A stretch of DNA of 64,000 nt. Origin: Spirodela intermedia (Eukaryota; Streptophyta; Magnoliopsida; Alismatales; Araceae). The notes beneath the pieces were generated by a model that saw only the letters and a list, made by a program, of their open reading frames with translations, made no database searches and was not told where the DNA came from. The position numbers and the translations under genes are program-made. Location: the NCBI GenBank assembly GCA_902729315.2, contig LR746277.1, forward strand, positions 3,539,001 through 3,603,000, written 5' to 3'. Positions 22,031 to 33,300 of this stretch are shown in pieces. Every line of letters starts with the position of its first letter. Position 1 is the stretch's first letter.

Positions 22031-23200
22031 GTCTGATAATGCTTTATTTTATATAATTATTGAGGTAAAAACAAAGTATTTGTTGAACGAATTAGCATAA
22101 AATCATAATTATTAAATAGAAAATATTATTACTGATTGGAGAGTGATGTGATGAATTTATATTTAGTATACTAAGTTTTATGATTTATGTGAATAAAGAA
22201 ATATTTTTATTTTTAATCCATGTTCTAACATGATTATCTAAGGTTTATAATCATTAGAACTTTTTTTATAATTGACAAGGAATTACTCATGAAGCTTAAA
22301 TTGGAAAATAGATTTATATGGAATTTTGTAGGAAATTTATGAAATTATTTATTAAGTCATTTTCAGTAATTTATAAATTATCATAATAATGAGAAAAAAT
22401 GAAATGATTTATGGCCACATCATTAGGAGGATGTGGCAAGGGTTTGCGGGGCAAGTTACAATTTTTGGGCCATGTCAAAACAGTTATGCCACATCATTCA
22501 TGTACACATCATCTTGCATGCTCTACTCTTGTGCAGTGAAGCAAAAACAAAGATAATTCCTGATTTCACAATAGTTGTTGAGAAATTATTGTATGAAATC
22601 TGGAAGAAAGCTTAGGGATGAAGGGTAGAAGTTCTCTAGATGATAAAAAGGGTATGAGTGGAGCAATTGGGAATCTTTCCAAGTCATGTTTTGTCCCAAT
22701 GATAGGCATAGACAAGTGGAGCAATTCTGGACACATGATTTTATTGTCTTATTTTTTGAGTTCATGTACACATCACATTTTATTGTGTCTTCTTCGAGTT
22801 CTTTCTTTAATTTGTTGTCTGGGTGACAAACAAGTGACAAGATTAAGGCTTTCAATTAATTTTTTCACCATATTTTAGACGATTTTATTTTCTCATACTC
22901 TATTTTAGAGTGATAGACAAGTGGAGCAATGTACAGTGTTTGCAAATTAGATTTCTATTTTTATTTTATTTATTTTCGTTTTTAGTTTATTTCTTCATCT
23001 TAGTGACAAGTAGCTGATGAGATTAAGCATTTAATCTGCAATTTTATCACTTTTTAATCTCTTTTCGTTCCATTGTCTATGACAATGATGAGTTACATCA
23101 ATTTATTTCACTTTATTGGTTCTTATTCTTGATATTTTAAGGATTATAATAAATGTTAACTTGGTTAAGATTGTTTGAATAAATTTAGTTTAATGGGTGG
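22031..23200. other. AT-rich DNA, no gene recognised
   Basis: Low-GC sequence. The short open frames at 22,433-22,615 and 22,618-22,878 have no recognisable domain. Part may belong to the LTR that ends near 23,650. Confidence 0.45.
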
Positions 23201-25330
23201 GCTAGTTGAGTTTTATACATTTTAGAATCAAATCATTTACATGTTTCACTGTTAGTAGGTAGACACCACCAGTAGTTGTCTTTTGTCTCTCCTCCCAAAT
23301 ATTTTCTGATTTTAGGTGTATTTTCTGTCATTTAATTTAATTTAATTTTTTTAATTTTCTTTGCCATTTTCTCAAGTATATTTTACACATCTTGAGTTAA
23401 TGATCAATTATGAATGTTGGAAAATAGAAAAATTCAAAGATTTAGAGTTCAAACAATTTGAAGATTTAATGTGTGGAGAATATTATTTTCTTTATTTATT
23501 ATTTATTTTTATTTCAATAAATTATTTTGAAGAATAGAAATTCATACGAAGATTGACCATCTTTGTGGATGACCTGAATTCACTAGTTTTTATTAATTCT
23601 TATTTTGAATTGATATTATGAATATTTACTATTTGATCATTTTGTTTACAATGACCAAAGTGATATCACAGTACTCCCCCCATAGGAGTCATGAGGTAGT
23701 TAGTAGTCAACAATTAATAATTAATATCAATAGATCAATAGATGGTCAATGATCAAAGTTAATAGTTATAGTCAAACGTCAACTATTTTCACAATGTTGG
23801 TTGATGAATGAAAATATTTTATAGCTCCGAATCAACAATGATAGTCAAGAATCATATCAATAGATCTCAAAAGTTAATGAAAAGAACTATCATTAGTGGA
23901 GTAGCTTTATCAAGATGAATTTTTGAGGTGAAGATAAGACCAAGCACTATATGGATGAACCCCCTTGAGATTCAGCCATATTGGAACAATAGAGACAACA
24001 AGATGTAGACAAGAAGATTTTACAAGGGACTTATAAAACTTTTTTAGGACCACCTTGTTCTTATGTATTCTAATAATATTTCAAGGATGTATGATTTGAC
24101 CATTGAATATTATGATTTGAAGTAAGGAGATAAGAGCTTGAGTTAGTATTTTCATGAAGTGACCAACTCAATAATGATCTTTATAGTTTATTACCTATCT
24201 CAAGTGATGTTAAGGTAGTGTAGGAACAAAGTGACCAAATAAATGTTCTGAAGTTTCTTGGAAGACTTCACCTGAAATATGATGACGTTTGTAATAAGAT
24301 TACGTCTCGAGCAGAGTTAACTTGTTGAGATGTATGAGCATATCTTTTGGGCTTTTCTAGTCCAGAAATGTACATGAACTACTTCAACAACTAGTGAGAT
24401 CACTCTCTTAATGTTTATTCAGGCAGTTGTGAAGACCTCACATAATCATAGACAAGCGGTCATATTGGTCAAGTGATAAGTGGAGGTAGAAGCACTGGTG
24501 GGCATTAGAGTTCTAAGTGCCCCCTTTATGGAAGAAGGTGTCACACTAAATATACATGCTACTACTTACATAGACATCCTCATAGAGTAGCTAATCTAGC
24601 TGCTTTAGGAGAGGAGGGAGAGAATAGAGTTACTCACCAGATCATATTATTAGATGAGGAGTAAATTGAGATCCTCCATTCTCATGCCACTTAGGTCTCA
24701 TCGACAGTTGTGCTAATCTAGCTGCTTTAGGAGAGGAGGAAGAGAATAGAGTAACTCACCAGATCATATTATTAGATGAGGAGTAAATTCAGATCCTCTA
24801 GTCTCATGCCACTTAGGTCTCATCGACAGTTGCATCTCATTCAGACAAGGTCGTTCTCAAACATCTCATATCTCCATTGATGAGCTGTCATCTTGGATTC
24901 TTGACTTCATTTCTTTTGATCATATAGCAGTTGTATATGGTACTATTTAATGACTGAACATCATCTTGTATGTTTGACGTTTTCTTCTATGTTTATTTCT
25001 TCTAGATACTTTTTCTAGTGCAATTTTGAGCTCAGAGTAAGACAAATTAATAATGGCTCATTATTTTTTTTAAAAATATGGTTTCATTATCATAGTACAG
25101 TTTTGTGCTTTTACTAGGTTGTGACACTATTATTTTTTTTCCACTTTGATTTAATTATAGTACATTCCAAGTGTACACTATTTCAAATGATTAGTGCCTT
25201 CCCCATAGTTATATGTCCTAGTCTTTTATGTTCCATCTGTTGTTGGGATTCATTCAGAATGATAGTCATGAGTGCAAAAGGCAGAATTACAAAGCTTGGC
25301 TTGATAAACTACGAGAGGCCGAATAAAAGT
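23201..25330 (+). mobile_element. Second copia element, 5' part (LTR end, gag, protease remnant)
   Basis: A probable LTR ends at about 23,650 (TTTGTTTACA), followed at 23,660 by TGATATCACAGTACT, a variant initiator-Met primer site. A Gag-like region follows (24,000-24,600) with a zinc-knuckle relic at 24,518-24,559 reading C-P-L-Y-(4)-H-(4)-C, in which the second Cys is Tyr. Near 24,890 the sequence reads SSWILD then DHIAVV, the position of the copia protease SWILDSGASDHM, but the active-site GAS is lost. Stops break every frame. RT and integrase are not present. Confidence 0.6.
24590..24832. repeat. Tandem duplication, two units of about 122 bp
   Basis: GCTAATCTAGCTGCTTTAGG starts at 24,590 and again at 24,712. 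The two units (24,590-24,711 and 24,712-24,832) differ at only a few positions. It lies just after the zinc-knuckle relic in the copia gag region. Confidence 0.85.
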
Positions 25331-25919
25331 TTTTTCTAAAGATGGTCGTTTGCACATATTCAGGCTTATACTGTCAACAAAAGGACATATTCAGAGTGTG
25401 GAAAGATTCGTTTGGGATGGGCATTATTGCTTCTTGAGTCCGGGGTTCTTCTTTTTGTTTTAGCATAGTAAAAGGCACAAGCTAATAAATCATCTTATGT
25501 TGCAAAATATTGAAACTTGGCTTCGGCTGAGTAACTTAACTTTTATTAAAACTGGACTAAAAGCTGTGCTGTGAGGAAGAATGGAGGGGGGGGGGAGTGG
25601 CTTGAAAAGCTATCAAAAACTAGAACGTCTGGATACGAAAATGTGGGTATATATTTTCCCTTCCTAGCTGCAGTAGACAGTTTTTATGGAAATGCCGGTA
25701 CATATATGTCCGCAGATTGACTACTGATAAGCCCTCATCTTTTACTTCATAGAGAAATAAAGGCTGTAATTTAGCTCCCTGCTTATTGTGTAAAAGTGCC
25801 AGATTTCTTGCTTTTAACCATCAATCATGTGGAAGAAGATTGAAATCTCGATTGAAATCCCCGTCGTTTTTGCTGACGATTTTCTTGTTTTCGAATTCTG
25901 TCGACTTATTACAGGTAGC
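25331..25919. other. Transition from repeat DNA to ThrRS remnant
   Basis: No gene recognised. It contains a run of about 10 G near 25,588. The part just before 25,920 ends in TTATTACAG, a plausible 3' splice site for the ThrRS exon that follows. Confidence 0.4.
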
Positions 25920-26757
25920 TTTCAATCTGTCGAACCGGTTTGCATTTCGTACGTCGATTCAAACTCCGAGAAAAGGAGGCCGATCATGATCCACAGAGCC
26001 ATCCTGGGGTCGTTGGAAAAATTTTTCGGAGTCCTGATCGGGCACTACGCAGGAGACTTCCCCCTTTGGCTTTCTCCCACCCAAGCCCGCATTCTCCCCG
26101 TCACCGACGACGAGGTGTCTTCTTCTCTCCTCTAATCGCCACCCCCATGCATAGTATTTACCTGCCTTCGCTCTATCGATGCTCTTCGGCACGCCGTGAA
26201 CAACGCAATAGGGAGCCAGTGACAAGGTTTTTTTCCTGTGGCCATGATTCAGGGGATATGCCGGTGAAGTGTCTGGCAGATCGGAAGACTAGAAAAATTA
26301 CCTTCCGGCTTCTGGTCCAAACATTATCGGCCTCGGCGATCCTCGACAGAACACACAATAACACATAATCATGCTATTTTCTTGAATCCATATCATCAAA
26401 ACCGGCTCTATGATTTGGACACACATCACAATTCAAGGCATCTTTTGAGCATGGGTCTAGGATCGGCGATATCTGACCGCTCACTTGCGCAGGCATTTGA
26501 GGTTGATTACTGCAACGAGGCGCTCTCACAGCTGAAATCATCTGGGGTGAGAGCTGAGCTCTGCCAGGCGGCTGCAGAAGCTCATAAGGAACGCGGAGAA
26601 GCAGAAGGTGCCACTGATGGTGGTGGTTGGGCCCAAGGAGGTCGAGACCCGCACCGTCACCGTCAGGTCCCGCTTCTCCGGGGAGCTCGGCAACATGGCC
26701 CTCGGGGACTTCATCGGCAGAATCCAGGTGGCCGTCGAGAACAGGGCCCGGCTGTAG
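25920..26757 (+). pseudogene. ThrRS 3'-end remnant, copy 3 (right arm, best preserved)
   Basis: Threonyl-tRNA synthetase charges tRNA-Thr; the wording YVDSNSEKRRPIMIHRA resembles the plastid/mitochondrial (bacterial-type) plant enzyme. The first exon relic (25,920-26,115) carries the end of the catalytic domain (IMIHRAILGSLEKFFGVL, DFPLWLSP). The second (about 26,490-26,757) carries the anticodon-binding domain (VDYCNEALSQLKSSGVRAEL, KLIRNAEKQKVPLMVVVGPKE) and a natural-looking stop. Two frame breaks disable it: a one-base loss before YVDSNSE (about 25,947) and a small deletion between GVRAELC and RLQKLIRNAEK (about 26,567). No 5' exons are visible upstream. Confidence 0.8.
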
Positions 26758-28061
26758 ATAGGCCTTCATTCTTCTACACTCTGAGTAGGAGAGTGGAAGA
26801 AGCACCAGTGTCCACTTGGCAGTCACCCATTATGCCAAATATGAACTGGAATTGACGATTATACCCCCATGGGATGAATGGCGAGGACCCTCCCATCCGC
26901 AGAGTCTCGGATTTCTTGTTCCCATGGGTTGATTATTTAGAATTTGCCGAAGCCGCTCTGGTTGAAGGTCGCCGGAGAAAGCGCCGGCGGCGGCGAGAGA
27001 GCCGTTGGATACTGACCCATAGGGATCCGATTCACCCGAGACCAGTAGGGTCTTATACAAATATAATTATATATGCAGTATAATAGAGATCTCATTCTCC
27101 GACAGAATTTATTCCTGGTGAGATCGACTTGGTGGGCTCGTGAACGCCGGAGAGGGCTTTTCCAGTCGCTGGTCTCTGCGAGGGCTTGACCAAGCTTCGT
27201 TTTCTTCTTCGGTATTTGGGTCCTAAAATCAAGCACAGAACAGAAAATAGGCTCAAATTGAGTACATCCTTCAAACACTGGGGCTCGCTGGTAAGGCAGG
27301 ATGTGACTAGTCTACTCTGCCTTGTCCTCCACGTTGCGTTGTGGTCCAGAGCAGGCAACGGTCCGTGCCGTCCTCGAATCGCTTCCGGCCCCAAGAGCGC
27401 ATTCCAAACACATGCGGACTCTCTCTCTCTCTCGCTCTCTCTCTCTCTCTCACTCCGACCTAGCGGAAGCCGATGAGATTAAATCATCTGAGCCATTCAA
27501 CCAGCCGGACGGGGATCCAACGGATGGTGAATGCAACCCCAAAAAATTGGTCCGGAGACGTGGGAGGAGAGGTTGGCTCAGAAATTTAGCTCAGGGGGAC
27601 ACGTCCGTTTCTAGAACTTGACTTCACAGGGCTCTCGCCTCAGCAGTTCTAGAAGTTGACCTTTCAATAACTGGCCCCTGACGGCATTAGAATTTTTTTT
27701 TTTATTTGACCAAGAAAGTTCGGACCAATTAACTTTTGAGAGAGAGGATACGTGTCGCTCCAGAAGGTCTTCTCGACCCTTCAAGAGAGTGAGAGAGACA
27801 TCGTCGCTCCAGAAGGTCCTGTCGACCCTTCATCTCGCTAGCTTAAAGTCAACGTCATCGAGGCATCACGAAACACGTGGCTGCCGAGTGTCTGTTATAT
27901 TATTTCTCAACGTGGGCTCGGAGCCGCCGCTTAACTGTTCAACGCACTAGTGGACCGTCGTCATTGCAAACGCCACGAGGGTGGCGGCTTCGGTGCCTTC
28001 CTGACGCCACCATCGTCTTCTCCGCCGGGGGAGTCAAATAAGAACGGATGATTTAGCGAGA

Positions 28062-28098
<37 letters not shown>

Positions 28099-28290
28099 AT
28101 CCATCGGTTGATGAATCTCCGGAATGTGATTCTGCAACGTCTCTGATGTGGTGGGGCTGCCTGGCAGAAGATGGAGAGAGAGAGATACCGGCGGGAAGAA
28201 ACGCCACTGCTTACGTAGTTTTGCCACCCGTCTGAAATTTAATGCTGGTCCCAACTTTTTGCATTTTCTTTGGAACTTCTCTTCCTCGCA
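26758..28290 (+). promoter_or_regulatory. Upstream region of gene C
   Basis: No gene seen. It aligns with the upstream DNA of gene A and with the detached copy at 18.87-19.63 kb. It contains CT/GA microsatellites at 27,420-27,452 and 28,062-28,096. Open frames here (for example 27,186-27,476) are low-complexity and unsupported. Confidence 0.6.
27618..27661 (+). promoter_or_regulatory. Paired W-box element upstream of gene C
   Basis: TTGACT at 27,618-27,623 and TTGACC at 27,656-27,661, 38 bp apart, in the contexts TCTAGAACTTGACTTCAC and TCTAGAAGTTGACCTTTC. The same pair, spacing and flanks occur before gene A. A further TTGACC lies at 27,706-27,711. The element is about 0.93 kb before the ATG. 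WRKY-mediated defence induction is known for ABCG36-type genes; here it is inferred. Confidence 0.6.
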
Positions 28291-28298
28291 CTTATAAG
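28291..28298 (+). promoter_or_regulatory. TATA-like box of gene C
   Basis: CTTATAAG, about 271 bp before the ATG. It aligns with the CATAAAAG of gene A behind the shared CTCTTCCTCGC, which supports a conserved core promoter. Confidence 0.55.
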
Positions 28299-28450
28299 AA
28301 AAGAGACAGATCTCTTGGAAAAGAAAAGAGAGGGATCAATTCCCTGCATCCTCTCTCTCTCTCTCTCTAGTCGATTGAAGAAGTCACCAGAAGGGAACCC
28401 GGCGAAAACCCCCCGTGGTGATCCTCGACGTGTTTGCTTCCTTCACATTG

Positions 28451-28564
28451 AACCAAGCCGCATTCTCTCCATCGAACCAGCAGGGTGAGGCCGACGGCTC
28501 AGGAACAACTGCAGCTGCTGCAGCGGCTTCCGAGGCCCTCTCCTCCATCTTCTGCTCCGCAGAG
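28451..28564 (+). other. 5' leader of gene C with in-frame conserved reading
   Basis: Like gene A, the exon 1 frame is open upstream of the ATG and reads NQAAFSPSNQQG, then an alanine run, then CSAE before MDTGS. It is four codons longer than in gene A, keeping frame. There is no upstream ATG, so it is treated as leader. Confidence 0.5.
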
Positions 28565-30257
28565 ATGGATACGGGCAGCATATACAGAGTCGGGAGCCTG
28601 AGACGGAACAGCTGGAGGGACTCCGAGGACGTGTTCTCAAGATCGTCCAGGGAAGAGGACGACGAGGAGGCGCTGAAATGGGCGGCCTTGGAGAAGCTCC
28701 CCACCTACAGCCGCATAAGGAAGGGCATCCTCATCGGCGCCGAAGGCGGGCACAGGGAGATCGAGATTAAGGACCTAGGGAACCAGGAGAGGAAGACCCT
28801 GCTCGAGAGGCTGGTCAGGATTGCCGACGAGGACAACGAAAGTTTCCTGTTGAAGCTCAGGAATCGCATTGATCGGTAAGTAATGTATAAAATATCATCC
28901 TGTCTTCTAACAGTTTCTGATTCCCGTCATAGCCTGGAATCATCTCCGCTAGGAAATTTTTGGCGGAAGTCTTGAGTTTTTTTTTTCCCCCTCTGGTTCA
29001 TGTCAGAGTGGGCCTCGACCTTCCTACGATCGAAGTGCGTTTCGAGGACCTCAAGATCGTGGCGGAGGCTCACGTCGGGGGTAGAGCGCTGCCCACCGTC
29101 CTCAACTCCGCTATGAACATCCTGGAGGTAGAGCTTTTCGCGAAGGATCCAACAAGGTGACCTGGTTTCCCCTTGCGGGCCTGATTCGAACAGCTGAGTT
29201 TTTTTTAAGGTCGCGGCGGGCGCTCTCCGCATCCTGCCCAGCAGGAAGCAACCTATCTCCATCCTTCATAATGTTAGCGGCATCATCAAACCTCGCAGGT
29301 ATGGAAGATGAGAATGATCGAGTTTGCTCGCTCCCACGGCCCATGGCTTTCAGAATTCCCCTTAATCTCTGTCTTCACTGTTCTCCAGGATGACTCTGCT
29401 TTTGGGTCCCCCGGGATCGGGGAAAACGTCCCTTTTGCTGGCCCTCGCTGGGAAGCTGGGCTCAGACATCAAGGTTTCTTCTTGTTCTTGTTCTCCATCT
29501 TCATCATCTTCTTCCTCCGATCTCTCGGTTGATTCTCGAACTTCGCGTTTTTTGGTGTGAGAAGGTTTCGGGGAACATAACCTACAATGGACACGGATTG
29601 GACGAGTTCGTCCCGGAAAGAACAGCCGCCTACATCAGTCAGTATGATCTCCACATCGGGGAGATGACTGTTCGGGAAACACTGGCCTTCTCTGCTAGAT
29701 GTCAAGGCGTAGGAACGCGCTACGGTGAGCTCTGTTCCACCTGGTTTTTGCCCGAATGAATTCCCATAGATTACGCAGTGAATAATTTCCTACTGCGATC
29801 GCAGAGATGCTGTCGGAGTTGTCGAGAAGAGAGAAGGAGGCCAACATCAAGCCAGATGCTGACATCGACGTCTTCATGAAGGTAAGAACTCTTCGCTAAG
29901 ATTGCTCTCTCTAAAATTCCATTTGTGAGGCCACTGACGGTCCTCTTTCCAAATACAGTCCGCTGCAATGGAAGGCCAACAAGCCAGCGTAGTGACAGAC
30001 TACATCCTCAAGGCAGGCCTCCGATTACCTTTGCAACTTTCTCAGTTTCATCGTTGACTCCTCGCTTCTTATTCAATACGAATCTTCCTCCTGCAGATCC
30101 TAGGGTTGGACATCTGTGCTGACACCATGGTGGGTGATGAGATGGTGAGGGGCGTCTCCGGCGGCCAAAGGAAGCGCGTCACCACAGGTAGAGAGCGAGA
30201 GATCAAAAGAGAGAGATAGATAAGTAGATAGAGAGAGAGAGAGAGAGGTAGATAAGT

Positions 30258-30304
<47 letters not shown>

Positions 30305-33300
30305 AAGATCCTTCTTTCATTCTACTTCTCCCTATTAAAGAAGCCTCCGCTGAACCATCGCAGGGGAGATGATGGTTGGACCCGCGAGAGCTCTGTTCAT
30401 GGACGAGATATCGACCGGTCTGGATAGCTCGACCACCTTCCAGATCGTAAAGGCTCTGAGGCAGTCAATCCACATCCTCGGGGGAACTGCCCTCATCTCG
30501 CTGCTCCAGCCGGCGCCGGAGACGTACGACCTCTTCGACGACATCATCCTCCTCTCCGATGGGCAGATCGTCTACCAAGGCCCCCGCGAGGATGTCCTCG
30601 AGTTCTTCGAGTTCATGGGCTTCAAGTGCCCTGAGAGGAAGGGCATCGCCGACTTCCTTCAAGAGGTCAGCGTCTCCCCTGTTTCCGTGAAAACTTTCCG
30701 ATGATCTTCTCGGAAGGCAAAGTTCGAAATTTTATCTTGAAAATCTTCTCCAGGTGACGTCGAGAAAGGACCAAGGGCAGTACTGGGCCCGCCACGGGGA
30801 GCCTTACCGATTCGTGCCAGTGAACGACTTCACCGAGTCCTTTAAGGCCTTCCATGTGGGGAAGGATATGACAAAGGAGCTCGCGGTGCCGTTCGACAGG
30901 ACCAAGAGCCACCCTGCGGCTCTGACCACGTCCAAATACGGCGTCAGCAAGAAGGAGCTACTGAAGGCTTGCATCGAGAGAGAGCTGCTTCTCATGAAGC
31001 GGAATTCCTTCGTCTACGTTTTCAGGTCCTTCCAGGTACTGGTTCTCCTCCTTGACTGGTACTCCCCCTCCTGGACCTCCAGTTGTCTAATCCAATCTCC
31101 TACTGAACTCAGCTTCTCCTATTGAGCTTCTTCGCTATGACGGTTTTCCTGAGGACGAAGATGCCCCGGGACTCGGTGGCCGATGGAAACATCTTCATGG
31201 GAGCACTCTTCTTCTCCGTCGTCGTCGTCATGTTCAATGGGTTTGCGGACCTCGCCATGACCATAGCCAAACTCCCAGTTTTCTACAAGCAGAGAGACCT
31301 TCTGTTCTATCCCGCATGGGTCTATGCCCTGCCGTCGTGGGTGCTGAAGATTCCCATAACCTTCGTAGAAGTTGCAGTCTGGGAGTTCGTGAGCTACTAC
31401 GTCATCGGATTCGATCCGAGCGCTGCAAGGTGAAGGCCCTATTGGATTTTGAACACCAAGAGTTTGGCACACCGACCATGGCGACGTTGACCTGGGAATT
31501 CCCTTCTTCTATGCAGATTATTTAAGCAATACCTTCTGCTTCTTCTGACGAGCCAGATGGCGAACGGTCTGTTCCGGCTGGTGGGTGCGCTGGGCAGGAG
31601 CATGGTGGTCGCTAACACGTTCGGAACTTTCGCACTGCTCGTCGTGATGGTGCTGGGCGGGTTCGTTCTTGCGCAAGGTAGGATCCGACGAACAGCGTAG
31701 ATCAACAGCTTCGTCTAGAACTCGTCCACCCAAATAGATGATGACCTGATTCTCTTTCCTCCTGCAGAGAATGTGAAGAAATGGTGGAAATGGGGGATGT
31801 GGGTCTCTCCTATGATGTACGCACAGTACGGGGTCTTCGTCAATGAATTTCTCGGCAAAAGCTGGAGCACGGTGAGTGGTACTAGAGTTGCCATGATTGT
31901 GCCTAATTTTGTGTGATGCATTGACCTTGGAACTACGATAGATGAAGTTTAGCTCTTCTCATTGCTAATTAATTTAAGACCGCGTTATTACATGACCTGA
32001 TCTTCAACTTGAGCAAATTACATTTAATATACTATTGGGTTTATTTTGAATCAATGAACACGGGTTTATTCCAGCGCTGTTGGAAGGCCCCATCTGGCGG
32101 GCAACTCACCTCTGATGTTCACATCAGGTTACTGGGTAGAATTTTTCTCGATCAAATCGGGGATTTTGTATCTGAAACATAAACTAATCTCACCTGGCTT
32201 TAACTTTGATGACCAGAATATTTTCCACTGGTCTACCCTTTGGTCAGGGGGAGCTAATGACCGTGTTTTAAATAATATAAATTGCACAGATTCTCCCGGG
32301 AACCACAGAGCCGCTTGGAATCCTAGTCTTGAGGTCCCGCAGCGTCTTCACCGAACCAAAATGGTATTGGATTGGAGTGGGGGCACTCGCTGGATACATC
32401 CTGCTGTTCAACTTCTTGATCACTCTGGCTCTCCAGTATCTCAATCGTGGGTTCCCTCCTCCATTCGGAATTTTAACGAGCCAGCTCGTCCTCATACATT
32501 AAATCTGTCCGTCCATGTTCAGAATTCCTGCTCATGTTTCTCTGCGTCTAATTCTTTCAGCACTCGGAAATGGTCAGGCGACCGTATCTGAAGAGTCACT
32601 GAATGAGAAGCACGAGAACTTGACTGGGCAATCGCTTGAACTGTCATCCAGAGGAAAGCAATTCCGAGGTAACCAACCATTCGCCCGATGCCCCGTGTAG
32701 GTCCTTTTTTCCGCCTTCTGTTGTCACCTCTGATCGAGCTTTGAGATTTCTCTGCGCGCAGGGAAGAGTGAGGATAAGGCATCGGCTCCCAAGAGAGCCG
32801 GCAGCTTGAATCCGGATAGGAAAGGGATGGTTCTTCCTTTCGTCCCTCTTTCCATGGAGTTTGAGAACATCAGATATTCGGTTGACATGCCAGCGGTAAA
32901 CCTCGTTCTATATATAAGCACATTCATTGACGAGTTATGTAAGAATATTCACACAAGTGAAGAGAGAGATGAAACATTTTGATTGATGTTCCTCGCAGGA
33001 AATGAAAGCGGAAGGGGTTGTAGAGGACAGATTGGAGCTTCTGAAGGGCGTGAGCGGATCCTTCCGACCAGGAGTTCTCACAGCTCTGATGGGAGTCAGC
33101 GGCGCCGGAAAGACGACGTTGATGGACGTGCTGTCTGGGAGAAAGACGGGAGGATATATCGAAGGGAGCATAACCATATCCGGGTACCCCAAGAAGCAGG
33201 AGACGTTCGCTCGCATATCTGGTTACTGTGAGCAGAACGACATCCACTCGCCACACGTCACCATCTACGAGTCGCTCCTGTACTCTGCCTGGCTGCGTCT

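Noticed and set aside
28415-28564. Start of gene C at 28,415
   Set aside because: That codon is GTG, not ATG. The first ATG in the frame is at 28,565 and matches the family's N-terminus.
29157-29210. Apparent frameshift at a T8 run before [12 protein letters not shown] in gene C
   Set aside because: T8 followed by AAG is the polypyrimidine tract and acceptor of intron 2. Joining at GAG|GTCGCG keeps frame, and gene A does the same with a different intron sequence.
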